Assembly (NCBI GenBank): GCA_963754265.1
Contig: CAVWFB010000016.1
Location: 124,001 to 188,000 of the forward strand
Origin: AC-32 sp963754265
GTDB lineage: Bacteria > Actinomycetota > Thermoleophilia > Gaiellales > Gaiellaceae
Reading direction: 5' to 3'
Length of the DNA stretch: 64,000 nucleotides
Shown: positions 27,982 to 36,422 of the stretch, piece by piece
Position numbering within the stretch: the first letter of the stretch is position 1
Layout of the letters: each line of letters opens with the position of its first letter
Notes under the pieces: generated by a model
Seen by the model: only the letters and a program-made list of their open reading frames with translations
Database searches by the model: none
What the model was told of the DNA's origin: nothing
Translations under genes and position numbers: made by a program

Positions 27982-28433
27982 TGGAGCCTCGCATCCGGGT
28001 CTCCGCGATCCTGCGCTGGCAGGGGAGCATCCTGCTCTGTCGGCACGAGAAGGGCGGCCGCGAGTACTGGCTCCTCCCGGGCGGCGGGGTGAACTCGGGC
28101 GAAAGCCTCGTCGACGCCCTCCACCGCGAGCTGCGGGAGGAGGTGGGAATCGACGACGAGGTGCCGGTCGAGGGGCCGGTCGCGATCGCCGACTCGATCG
28201 CGCCGGCGCGCAGCTTCGCCGCGAAGCACGTCGTCCACATCATCTTCGCGGGCGACCTGGGCCAGCGCTCGCTCGAAGCGGTCACCTCGCAGGACGTGGC
28301 CGTCCGCGGTCATCGACTCTTCGGCGCCGACGAGCTGAACGACGTCGTGCTGCACCCGCCGATCCACCGCTTTCTCCAGCGCTGGACACCCGGCGACCCC
28401 GCGGTCTACCTCGGCGCCCTTTGGGCCCCCTGA
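27978..28433 (+). CDS. Nudix hydrolase
   Basis: A 151-residue Nudix protein with a complete Nudix box, GGGVNSGESLVDALHRELRE followed by EVG, preceded by CRHEKGGREYWLLP. It would hydrolyse a nucleoside diphosphate linked to another moiety. The substrate cannot be read from the sequence. Its coupling to dut suggests nucleotide-pool cleaning (inference). The ATG at 27978 overlaps the dut stop; a second ATG follows directly at 27981. It ends 38 nt from the convergent gatD. Confidence 0.92.
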   Translation: MMEPRIRVSAILRWQGSILLCRHEKGGREYWLLPGGGVNSGESLVDALHRELREEVGIDDEVPVEGPVAIADSIAPARSFAAKHVVHIIFAGDLGQRSLEAVTSQDVAVRGHRLFGADELNDVVLHPPIHRFLQRWTPGDPAVYLGALWAP

Positions 28434-28471
28434 GCCCTCGCAAGTCCGGCCCGCTCCGCTGGACCGGTCTC

Positions 28472-29221
28472 TCAGTATCGGCCTCCCCGGCTTCTCGCTC
28501 GATCGGCGGAGACGGCGTGGGCCTCGGCCTCGAGCTCGTCCTCGAGCGGGTCGAGCTGCGGCGGCTCGCCCGTACGGTGCGCGAGCGCCTGCGCCAGCAG
28601 CCAGTCCGCCAGCCACGGGTTTCGGGGGAGCAGTGGCCCGTGGAGGTAGGTACCGATCACGCGGCCCGCGCGGCAGCCCTCGTGGCCGCTCGCTCCGTCG
28701 TTCCCGAAGCCGGCGAGTACGCGACCGAGCGGCTCGGCCCCCTCGTCGAGGTACGTCCGGCCGGCATGGTTCTCGAATCCTGCGACCGAGCGCGGCTGAC
28801 CCGGAACGAGCTCGCACTCGAGTAGCACGTCGCCGATCATCCGGCGCTCGCCGGCGACCGTGTGGAGTGGAAGAAGCTCAGCGCCGGGCAGCTCGTGGCC
28901 GCTCTGGTCGCGGTAGAAGCGCCCGAAGAGCTGGTACCCACCGCAGACCGCGAGCGCGGCTGCACCGCCGGCGACAGCCTCCCGCAGCGCGTCGCCCAGG
29001 TCCGCGAGCGCCGGCGCGATCAACTCCTGCTCGCGGTCCTGGCCGCCCCCGACGTAGAAGAGGTCGTGAACGCCGGGAAGGATCTCGGCCCCGGCTCCGA
29101 GCGGGAGCACCTCGAGCTCGTGGCCACGCCAGGCAGCCCGGCGCTCCAGAACCGCCATGTTTCCACGGTCGGCGTAGATGTTGAGGTAGTCGGGGAACAG
29201 GTGGCCGACCACGATTTTCAC
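28472..29221 (-). CDS. gatD: Lipid II isoglutaminyl synthase, glutaminase subunit GatD
   Basis: A 249-residue class I glutamine amidotransferase of the CobB/CobQ-like group. It starts at GTG (KIVVGHLFPDYLNIYADRGN), contains the nucleophile motif AVCGGYQLFG and the catalytic histidine in YLHGPLLPRNP. With MurT it amidates the alpha-carboxyl of D-Glu in lipid II. The GTG overlaps the murT stop (GTGA). The longer upstream frame lies inside murT and is a shadow. Confidence 0.95.
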   Translation of the reverse strand: MKIVVGHLFPDYLNIYADRGNMAVLERRAAWRGHELEVLPLGAGAEILPGVHDLFYVGGGQDREQELIAPALADLGDALREAVAGGAAALAVCGGYQLFGRFYRDQSGHELPGAELLPLHTVAGERRMIGDVLLECELVPGQPRSVAGFENHAGRTYLDEGAEPLGRVLAGFGNDGASGHEGCRAGRVIGTYLHGPLLPRNPWLADWLLAQALAHRTGEPPQLDPLEDELEAEAHAVSADRARSRGGRY

Positions 29222-30603
29222 GCGGCGGCCTCCCAGTAGGGCTTGACGAACCCGCGCCGGGCGACGAGATCGCGCAGCCCGAGCATCGCCGTGTAGGTCG
29301 GGAGCGCGACGAGCTCGCCGTGCGCCGGGGTCAGCTCGAGGCCGCGGTCGAGGGCTTCCTCGAGCGAGGGGACGACCTCGATCGCATCCGCGGGCAGGCC
29401 GGCGTACTTGAAGCGCAACGCAAGCTCTGCCGCGCGCTCGCCGCTCGCGACCAGGTGCTCGAGCCCGTCGAGAAGAGGCTCGAAGTCGACGTCCCAGATC
29501 CAGGAGACGTCGCGCCCGTCGGCGATCTCGTCGTTCAGCGCCACCAGGAGCACCCTGGGCTTCGTTCCGGTGAGAAGCGTCCGCACGACCTCGTTGGCAC
29601 CGGCAGGGTTCTTGATCAGCAGGACGAGGAGGGAGCGCTCGCCGATCGCGATTCGCTCGAACCGGCCGAATGCCGCCGAAAAGTCCTGCAAACCGGCCTG
29701 AATGGCATCCAAGGGCACATCGAGCGCACGAGCCAGAGACGCCGCAGCGAGCGCGTTGTAGACGTTGTAGAGCCCGGGAACGCCGAGCTCGACCGGGCGT
29801 GTGCCCTCGGGAGTCACGAGCTGGAACGAGGCGCTTTCGAGGCCCTCGAGCTCGATTTCGCGCGCGAGCACGTCGAGGGTTGGCCGTGCGTGGCCGCAGG
29901 CCGGGCAGCGGTAGTCCCCGAGATGGCCGATGTAGGCCGCCGCGTACACATACGGCGTCCCGCAGCGGATGCACCACTTCGAATCGGCGGCATGCTGGAG
30001 CTCGGCCGAGGCGTGCCGCGGATCGTCCAGCCCGAAGACCGTGGATCCGGGGCGCTCTCGCGCCAGGTCGCCGAGCTGCGGGTCGTCTCCGTTCACGACC
30101 AGGCTCGCGTCGGAGGCCAGCTCACGCACCATCTCGCGCCAGCGCCCGGCAAGCAGCTCCAGCTCGCCGTAGCGGTCGAGCTGGTCGCGAAAGAGGTTCC
30201 CGAGCAAGACGGCCCTGGGCCGAAGCCGCCGGGCCACTTCCGGCAGCGCGGCCTCGTCCACCTCGAAGAGGCCCAGCTCCGCGTCGCGCGCGGCGAGCAA
30301 GGCCGAAGCGACTCCGGAGACCAGGTTCGCGCCCGAGCGGTTGTGGGCCAGGCGAACCGATGGCGCGAGGATGCGTGCCGCCATCGCAGCGGTCGTCGTC
30401 TTCCCGTTCGTCGCCGAGATGAGCGCCGACCCCTGGGGAAGGCGAGCCGCGAGGCGGTCAACGGCGCCCGGATCGAGCTTCCAGAGCAGCTTCCCCGGCA
30501 CTGTCGTGCCTCCACCGGCGCCGACGACGCGGGAGAGGGAGGCCGCCGCCCGCGCGAACAGGATCTCGGCCGAGAGAGAAAGCGGGAGGCGCACGGGCCG
30601 CAC
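29218..30603 (-). CDS. murT: Lipid II isoglutaminyl synthase, Mur-ligase subunit MurT
   Basis: A 461-residue Mur-ligase-family ATPase. The P-loop SATNGKTTTAAM is near residue 65. A four-cysteine ribbon insert (CIRCG ... CPACG, about residues 208-236) is characteristic of MurT. The C-terminal DUF1727 domain (ALNDEIADGRDVSWIWDVDFE) binds GatD. It activates the lipid II carboxylate, and GatD supplies ammonia. Start is GTG 30603. It is divergent from the S8 protease gene, with 174 nt between start codons. Confidence 0.96.
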   Translation of the reverse strand: MRPVRLPLSLSAEILFARAAASLSRVVGAGGGTTVPGKLLWKLDPGAVDRLAARLPQGSALISATNGKTTTAAMAARILAPSVRLAHNRSGANLVSGVASALLAARDAELGLFEVDEAALPEVARRLRPRAVLLGNLFRDQLDRYGELELLAGRWREMVRELASDASLVVNGDDPQLGDLARERPGSTVFGLDDPRHASAELQHAADSKWCIRCGTPYVYAAAYIGHLGDYRCPACGHARPTLDVLAREIELEGLESASFQLVTPEGTRPVELGVPGLYNVYNALAAASLARALDVPLDAIQAGLQDFSAAFGRFERIAIGERSLLVLLIKNPAGANEVVRTLLTGTKPRVLLVALNDEIADGRDVSWIWDVDFEPLLDGLEHLVASGERAAELALRFKYAGLPADAIEVVPSLEEALDRGLELTPAHGELVALPTYTAMLGLRDLVARRGFVKPYWEAAA

Positions 30604-30648
30604 GCTACCGCGTCACCCGTTCGAGGGAACTTTTCGGGTCCTCACCCT

Positions 30649-30770
30649 CCCGGGGGATGTAGCGAGGGGGTGGAGCCGCCTAGGTTCCGCCAGGTTTTTC
30701 GCAGCGGTCGGCAGGCGTCGCCGTTGCGGTCAGTCAGATATGCGGCCCGCGCGAGGGCGCGGAAAGGAGA
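30649..30770 (+). promoter_or_regulatory. Leader of the S8 protease gene with elements shared with the next gene
   Basis: Two short blocks recur in front of the GGDEF/HD-GYP gene at 32762-32866: CCCGGGGGATGTAGC (30649-30663) and ATGCGGCCCGCG (30740-30751). The second is followed by a hairpin (CCGCGC-GAGG-GCGCGG) and the ribosome site AAAGGAGA (30763-30770). Between them CGCAGCGG and CCGTTGCG could pair. This could be a shared operator or a structured leader RNA. Confidence 0.45.
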
Positions 30771-30777
30771 GCGGACG

Positions 30778-32653
30778 GTGCGGATGAACGGCGGCAATCG
30801 AGGGGAGACGCGATCGAGCGCTCTCTGGGGCACGGGGAACCGTGGCGGGCGAATCTCGGTCGAACGCTCTCTGGGGCAAGGGCGGACGCGGTGCTCTGAC
30901 CGCGCTTGCGGCGATGCTCGCCATTTGCGTACCGCTCGCGGCAAGCTCCCCGGAGAAGAAGAAGCTCGAGCTCGAGCACAGCTACCTCGCCCCGGTGCTG
31001 GAGCACGGGGCGAAGACAAATCCGAACACGATGGTCTCGGTGATCGTGCAGACCGACGAGACCTTCGATCCCGGCCAGCGCAAGTTCCTGCAGTTCCTGA
31101 AGAAGTCGGACATCTCGCCGACCCGACAGCTCGACCTCGTCGACGGCGTGGCGATGACGGTGCCGGCGAAGTTGCTGAAGAAGCTCGACGATCTGAAGGG
31201 GCTGACGATCACTCCGGACGCGCCCGTGCACGTCAGCGGCTACAGCTCGACGCAGCTCTGGCCCTACGAGGTCGGGCTCGCGAACACGTGGAGTGGCTGG
31301 AACGCCCTCGCGCCGGCCTCGGCCCCGACGATCGCCGTCGTGGACTCGGGCATCCAGGCGGGTCGGGCCGACTTCGGCAACCGCGTGCTCGCGCAGGTCA
31401 ACTTCAGCACGCTGCCGGACAATTCGGCAGGTGACGGACGCGGCCACGGCACCTTCGTGGCGGGTATCGCCGCCGGCGGCGCCGACGGCTACACCGGCGG
31501 CACACCGCAGGCGAAGCTGGTCTCACTCGACGTCATGGACGACCACGGCGTCGCCCGGACGAGCGACGTGATCGCGGCCTGCCAGTGGATCCTGGCCAAC
31601 AAGGACAAGTACAACATCCGGATCGCGAACTTCTCGCTGCACTCGGCGACCGCGAGCAACTTCATCCGCGACCCGCTGGACAGGGCCGTGGAGAAGCTCT
31701 GGTTCAACAACGTGTTCGTCGTCGCGGCTGCCGGCAACTACGGCAACGCCGACGGCCCGAGCGGTGTCCCGTTCGCGCCCGGCAACGATCCGTTCGTCAT
31801 GACCGTCGGCGCGATCGACATCGGCGGGACGAAGAGCCGGTACGACGACACTCCGGCACCGTGGTCGGCGTGGGGCCACACGCTCGACGGCTTCGCGAAG
31901 CCCGAGGTGGCCGCACCTGGCCGGTACATGGTCGGCCCGGTTCCCGGCAACTCGTCGCTCGTGGCCGAGCGGCCGGACAAGGTGTCCGCGCCCGGCTACA
32001 TCCAGCTCTCGGGCACGTCCTTCTCGGCCCCCGTGGTCGCCGCGGCGGCAGCTCAGATCCTGGCCAGGCATCCGAGCCTCACGCCGGACCAGGTCAAGGG
32101 CGCGCTGATGGCGTCGGCCAAGCCGGTGCCCAACGCGCCGGTCGGCTCCGTCGGCGTGGGCGAGATCCAGATGAACCTGCGGGCATTCACGGCCTACCCG
32201 CCAAACCCGAACAAGGCGCTCGACAAGTACCTCGTCAACGACGTACTCGCCGGCGGGAAGACCTTCAACAGCATCAGCTGGTACGACGCGGCCAAGAGCA
32301 GCGTCTCCTGGGACTCGGTCTCGTGGGACTCGGTCTCCTGGGCGGACGTCTCCTGGAACGACGTCTCCTGGGCCGATGTGTCCTGGAGCGACGTCTCCTG
32401 GGCGGACGTCTCTTGGGCGGACGTCTCCTGGGCGGATGTGTCCTGGAACGACACCTCCTACGAGGACGCGGCCGAAGGCGACACGAGCGGCGATCCGAAC
32501 GGGTACGAGCTCACCCCGGAGCAGGCGGAGGCGGTCATGGCCGACCCCGACATCGCTCCCCCCGAGGACACGCTCCCGGCGGCGGTCGCAAGCGCCCTCG
32601 GCGACACGAATTCGACAAGCTCATCGACGGACGGGACGGTTCCCGGTCCCTAG
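30778..32653 (+). CDS. Secreted subtilisin-like (S8) protease with C-terminal SW-repeats; frame change near start
   Basis: The ribosome-site-supported start (GTG 30778, then ATG 30784) reads NRGETRSSALWGTGNRGG. The protease body runs in the +1 frame from GTG 30842 (603 residues) with a repeat of the same motif, ESRSNALWGKGGRG. A signal helix follows (GALTALAAMLAICVPLAA). The triad residues, numbered from 30842, are Asp168 (VVDSGI), His202 (GHGTFVAG) and Ser393 (GTSFSAP). A propeptide-like region (about residues 45-125) precedes the catalytic domain. Ten pentapeptide repeats near the C-terminus form a Trp/acid-rich stalk. The extra G near 30843-30850 may be an indel. Substrate unknown. Confidence 0.88.
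32306..32455 (+). repeat. Ten tandem 15-nt repeats encoding SW-x-x-V
   Basis: Ten in-frame copies of a 15-base unit encode pentapeptides of the form SW[DANS][SD]V (for example SWDSV, SWADV, SWNDV; the last is SWNDT). Codons vary mainly at the third and fourth residues while TCC-TGG is kept. They lie in the S8 protease C-terminus, just before an acidic tail. Confidence 0.95.
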
Positions 32654-32679
32654 CGGCCCAGGGAATCGGTAGACGCGGC

Positions 32680-32710
32680 GGAGAGGCCGGGAGCGTATCC
32701 CGGCCTCTCC
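32680..32710 (+). terminator. Hairpin terminator after the S8 protease
   Basis: A perfect 13-bp stem (GGAGAGGCCGGGA / TCCCGGCCTCTCC) with a GCGTA loop, followed by CTCGTTTG. It lies 27 nt after the protease stop codon. Confidence 0.75.
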
Positions 32711-32717
32711 CTCGTTT

Positions 32718-32866
32718 GGGGGATATTCGAGGCGTACCGAAAAAGGGGGATGTGACCCCCGCCCGGGGGACGTAGCTTCCAAGAGTGGTGATGGATTTCT
32801 GCTGGCTTCGCCACGAAGCAGGGACCTGTGTTCATGCGGCCCGCGGCGGTGCGGGAGATAGGAGAG
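32718..32866 (+). promoter_or_regulatory. Leader of the GGDEF/HD-GYP gene, with repeated GGGGGA blocks
   Basis: Three GGGGGAYRT-like blocks occur (TTTGGGGGATAT at 32715, AAAGGGGGATGTGAC at 32742, CCCGGGGGACGTAGC at 32762-32776). After them come an internal hairpin (TGGC-TTC-GCCA nested in CTGC/GCAG), ATGCGGCCCGCG (32834-32845), a CCCGC/GCGGG hairpin and GGAGAG (32861-32866). The last two blocks match the leader of the S8 protease gene. An operator set or a structured RNA is possible. Confidence 0.45.
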
Positions 32867-32877
32867 ACATCCAGGCG

Positions 32878-32928
32878 ATGACGAGCGTTGAGCTCAGCCT
32901 GAGGCAACCGGGAGAGGGGGCGGGGTGA
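32878..32928 (+). CDS. 16-residue leader peptide (upstream ORF)
   Basis: ATG 32878 has GGAGAG 11 nt upstream and encodes MTSVELSLRQPGEGAG. Its stop overlaps the GTG start of the GGDEF/HD-GYP gene (GTGA), so translation of the large gene is probably coupled to it. The peptide itself has no recognisable function. An alternative is that it belongs to the large protein and a frameshift separates them. Confidence 0.45.
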   Translation: MTSVELSLRQPGEGAG

Positions 32929-35651
32929 GCGCGGTCCCGAGCCCGATTCTCCAGGACGTCGAGACCGGGGTCGGCCCCGGCTCGCCGAAGCTCGCGACCA
33001 AGGCCGCGGCGTACTTCTTCGTCGTTGCCCTCGCTACGGCGGTCACCGTCGTCCCGCTCCTTGCGCGCCTGACGCCCGACACCCCAGGGTGGACGACGTT
33101 CGTCATCCTCGGACTGGTAGCCGCGGTGGCGCAGCTGTTCGTGGTCCGCACGCCCCGGAACCAGTCGTACCACACCACCATCGTCTTCCTGATCCCGGCT
33201 GCGATGTTGCTCCCGCCCGAGCTGGTCGCGCTGATGGGGTTGATCCAGCACATTCCGGAGTGGCTGAAGAATCGCAGCGCCTGGTACATCCAGATCTTCA
33301 ACATCTGCAACTGGACGCTCGCGATCCTGGCGGCCTACGCGAGCTTCCACGGGATCCTTCAGCTCGGATCGGGTAGCGACGTCGACTACGCGCTCGCCGG
33401 ATTCGCCGCCGCAGCTGCGATCGTGATCGTCAACCACGCGCTGATGGCGCCGATGCTGCACCTTGCGCGCGGCCACTCGATCCGCGAGTCGGGGCTCTTC
33501 TCGTTCCCGAGCCTCTCGACCGACCTCGTGCTCGCGATGCTCGGCGTCGGAATGGCGGCCTTCTGGGCCTGGAACCCGTGGCTGATCCCCTTCGCGGTTG
33601 CTCCGCTTCTGCTGATCCACCGCTCGCTTTCGGTACCGCAGCTGCAGGAGGAGGCGCGGGTCGATCCCAAGACTGGGCTCTTCAACGCCCGCCACTTCGC
33701 CGTCGCACTGAACGAGGAGCTCGTGCGAGCGGAACGCTTCGAGCGTCCGCTCTCGCTCGTGATGGCCGACCTCGACCTCCTGCGTGACATCAACAACACC
33801 TACGGGCACCTGGCCGGCGACGCCGTCCTGCAAGGCATCGCCGAGGTGTTCCGCGCGCAGCTGCGCCACTACGACGTGCCGGCCAGGTTCGGCGGCGAGG
33901 AGTTCGCGATCCTGCTTCCCGAGACGGCGCCGGAGCAGGCCTTCGAGATCGCCGAGCGGATCCGTCGCACGGTCGCCGCCAGCGCATTCGACGTGGAGAC
34001 CTCGAGCGAGCCGATCCGGGCGACGATCTCGATCGGCATCGCCGGCTACCCGCGGGACGGAGCGGACGCGAACGAGCTGATCCACCAAGCCGACCTCGCG
34101 GTCTACCGCGCCAAGCTCCAGGGGCGAAACCGCGTACTCGACGCGAGCTCGGAGCCGTTGCTCATGCCCGAGAAGCGGCAGGGCAGGCTCGTGGCCGTGC
34201 CGGAGGACGGGGATCATCTGGTCCCGCTCCCTCCGGCCGTCGACGCGGGCCCGGCCCACGAACGACGCCATCCGCGGCCACATGCGATGCACGGTCCGCG
34301 CTTCCTGTCCCTCTCGCCGCGGCTCGCCGCCTTCGTCGGCGTGGTCAGCTTCGTCGGCGTGGCCGCAGGCCTGCTGGGGGCGTTCTTCGGCACGAGCACG
34401 GACTGGATCGGGCTCCTGGCGATCGTGGCCCTCGTCGGTGCGGGCCAGGCGCTCGCCCTCGAAGTGGACGACGGCTCGATCTCCGTCAGCGCCGTCGGCG
34501 CGTTGGCCGGCGCCGCTCTGTTCGGCCCTCGGGCAGCACTTGCGCTCGCGATCACCACGGCTGCAGTCGAGTGGAGCGCCCGCAGAGGCCCGCTGCACTA
34601 CGTGCTCTTCAACGTCGGGACGCTGTCCCTGGCGTCGCTCGCGGCGGCCAGCGTCTTCAGCGCGGGCTTCGACGGCGACCTCGGAAGGATGGTCTACGTG
34701 GTCGCAGGGATCGGCGCAGGCGCCAGCTACTTCGCGGTCAACATGGGCCTGCTCAGCCTGGCCGTGGCGATCGAGGGCCACGAGCGCTGGTGGGCCGTCT
34801 TCAGGGAGCGCTTCGCGTGGCTGGCCACGCACTACCTCGTCTACGGCTTCATCGGCGGCGTGATCTGGGTCGGCTACGACGCCACGGGACTGTGGGCTCT
34901 CGCGGTCTTCGCGGTGCCACTGCTCCTGATGCGCAAGACCCAGGAGGCCTACCTGCGGCACACGCAACGGAGCGCGCAGAAGCTACGCCAGGCGGCCGAG
35001 ACGATCCAGACCCAGAACGTCTCTCTCGAGCACGCGAACAAGCTGCTCAGGGAGCGCTCGACCGCCGCCATGGAGAGCCTGTCGGCGACGGTCGACGCGA
35101 GGGACGCGTACACCGCCGGCCACTCGCGCCGGGTGCAGCAGCTCGCCCTCGCGATCGGCCGCGAGCTCGGCCTCTCGCAGGCGGAGCTCGACCTCCTCGG
35201 CCACGCGGCCCTCTTCCACGACATCGGCAAGCTCGCGATCCCGGACGCGATCCTGCTCAAGCCCGCGAGCCTGACCGAGGACGAGTGGGAGCTCATGCAG
35301 CGCCACGCGGACGAAGGCGCACGCATCATCGACCGCCTCGGCTTCCTGAACGACGCGGTTCCGGCGATCCGGCACCACCACGAGCGCTTCGACGGAACCG
35401 GCTACCCGGACCGCCTCAAGGGGGAGGAGATCCCGCTCGGCGCGCGGATCATCCACGTCGCCGACGCGCTCGACTCGATGCTCACAACCCGCATCTACCG
35501 GGCCGCCCGGCCCGCCACGGAGGCACTCGACGAGCTCCGTCGCGCAGCGGGCAGTCAGTTCTGCCCGCGCTGCGTCGCCGCCCTGGAGCGGATCCTGCCG
35601 CTCGAGGGGCTCGACGACGAGACGCGCTCGCGCGTGCTCGTCGCCTCCTAG
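32925..35651 (+). CDS. Membrane GGDEF / HD-GYP cyclic-di-GMP enzyme
   Basis: A 908-residue protein. The N-terminus has about six membrane helices (residues 25-235). A GGDEF domain follows (about 245-410), with DPKTGLFNARHF, DLDLLRDINNTYGH and the active-site loop GGEEF (323-327), so diguanylate cyclase activity is plausible. A second group of helices (about 445-670) leads into a short coiled coil and an HD-GYP domain (about 695-880) with HDIGK (His765) and HHERFDGTGYP, the motif of c-di-GMP phosphodiesterases. Synthesis and hydrolysis modules are joined through two membrane sensors. GTG start coupled to a small upstream ORF. No I-site RxxD is obvious just before GGEEF. Confidence 0.93.
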   Translation: MSAVPSPILQDVETGVGPGSPKLATKAAAYFFVVALATAVTVVPLLARLTPDTPGWTTFVILGLVAAVAQLFVVRTPRNQSYHTTIVFLIPAAMLLPPELVALMGLIQHIPEWLKNRSAWYIQIFNICNWTLAILAAYASFHGILQLGSGSDVDYALAGFAAAAAIVIVNHALMAPMLHLARGHSIRESGLFSFPSLSTDLVLAMLGVGMAAFWAWNPWLIPFAVAPLLLIHRSLSVPQLQEEARVDPKTGLFNARHFAVALNEELVRAERFERPLSLVMADLDLLRDINNTYGHLAGDAVLQGIAEVFRAQLRHYDVPARFGGEEFAILLPETAPEQAFEIAERIRRTVAASAFDVETSSEPIRATISIGIAGYPRDGADANELIHQADLAVYRAKLQGRNRVLDASSEPLLMPEKRQGRLVAVPEDGDHLVPLPPAVDAGPAHERRHPRPHAMHGPRFLSLSPRLAAFVGVVSFVGVAAGLLGAFFGTSTDWIGLLAIVALVGAGQALALEVDDGSISVSAVGALAGAALFGPRAALALAITTAAVEWSARRGPLHYVLFNVGTLSLASLAAASVFSAGFDGDLGRMVYVVAGIGAGASYFAVNMGLLSLAVAIEGHERWWAVFRERFAWLATHYLVYGFIGGVIWVGYDATGLWALAVFAVPLLLMRKTQEAYLRHTQRSAQKLRQAAETIQTQNVSLEHANKLLRERSTAAMESLSATVDARDAYTAGHSRRVQQLALAIGRELGLSQAELDLLGHAALFHDIGKLAIPDAILLKPASLTEDEWELMQRHADEGARIIDRLGFLNDAVPAIRHHHERFDGTGYPDRLKGEEIPLGARIIHVADALDSMLTTRIYRAARPATEALDELRRAAGSQFCPRCVAALERILPLEGLDDETRSRVLVAS

Positions 35652-35693
35652 CACGACCGTTCTAGCAGAAGCGCGCAAACGCTAGCCCGGAGC

Positions 35694-35721
35694 TTGCATC
35701 CGGGAGCAATTGCTCTATTCT
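35694..35721 (+). promoter_or_regulatory. Sigma-70-type promoter of the HNH-repeat gene
   Basis: TTGCAT (35694-35699), a 16-bp spacer and TATTCT (35716-35721) make one of the best -35/-10 pairs in the window, in a local AT-rich patch. The ATG follows 14 nt after the -10, so the leader would be only a few nucleotides. Confidence 0.65.
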
Positions 35722-35735
35722 TCTTTCAGATCACC

Positions 35736-36422
35736 ATGGCGCGTCGGCCCCAGTACCGCGCGCTCGCGGGCATCGACCGGAAGGCGCTCGAGGCCTTTCA
35801 GGCCGGCATCCGCAAGCGCTACTCGGACGAGCAGATCCTCGCCGAGCTCAGCGCCTCAGCCGAACGGCTCGGGCGCTCGCCGACGATGCGCGAGTTCGCG
35901 GCCGATTCCGAGACGAGCGTCCACCCGCAGACGGTGATCGAGCACTTCGGGAGCTGGAACGAAGCCAAGCGCAAGGCAGGGCTCGTGCCGCGTCGGTTCG
36001 CGACTCGGGAAGAGCTTCTCGAGCTCCTGAAGGGCCTGGGGGAGGAGCTGGGTCGCATCCCTACGGCCCGGGACATCGAGGAGCATCGCGGCCGGATGCC
36101 CTCGAAGTCGCTCTACTGGCACACCTTCGGCTCGCTCGCGAGCGCTCTGCGCGAGGCCGGGTTCGACGTTCCGGTGGGGGAGGAGAGGCTGGAGCGTGCG
36201 CTGGAACAGGGCGTCGAGCTCGCGCGCGCGCTCGGGCGCCTGCCGAAGTTCGCCGACTGGGCCGACGCACGGCGTGAGGATGAGGCGATGCTCACCGAAT
36301 GGCAGATCTACCGCATGTTCGAGGGGCGCAAAGGGGCCTGGTCGACCTTCCAGTTCCTGATCGGCGAACGTCTGTCCGCGGCGGGCACGGCCGTGGGCAG
36401 CGACGGACGGCTCGACAGCTAG
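35736..36422 (+). CDS. DNA-binding protein with HNH-endonuclease-associated repeats
   Basis: A 228-residue protein with two clear copies and one divergent copy of the homing-endonuclease-associated repeat. Each has a helix, the turn LGRSPTMREF or LGRIPTARDI, and ends FGSWNEAKRKAGL or FGSLASALREAGF. The third (ALGRLPKFADW) is weaker. No HNH nuclease motif follows, so this is probably a stand-alone DNA-binding protein, perhaps a regulator (inference). Its start is ATG 35736; the frame extends upstream, but the promoter lies there. It ends overlapping the convergent amidotransferase by 4 nt. Confidence 0.8.
   Translation: MARRPQYRALAGIDRKALEAFQAGIRKRYSDEQILAELSASAERLGRSPTMREFAADSETSVHPQTVIEHFGSWNEAKRKAGLVPRRFATREELLELLKGLGEELGRIPTARDIEEHRGRMPSKSLYWHTFGSLASALREAGFDVPVGEERLERALEQGVELARALGRLPKFADWADARREDEAMLTEWQIYRMFEGRKGAWSTFQFLIGERLSAAGTAVGSDGRLDS

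Noticed and set aside
29320..31434. Long plus-strand open frame across murT and the S8 5' end
   Set aside because: Opposite murT it is a shadow; only its end (from 30778) is meaningful and is treated as the S8 leader.
32718..32866. Known cyclic-di-GMP riboswitch upstream of the GGDEF gene
   Set aside because: The conserved sequences of the class I and II riboswitches are not recognisable, so I report only shared leader blocks.
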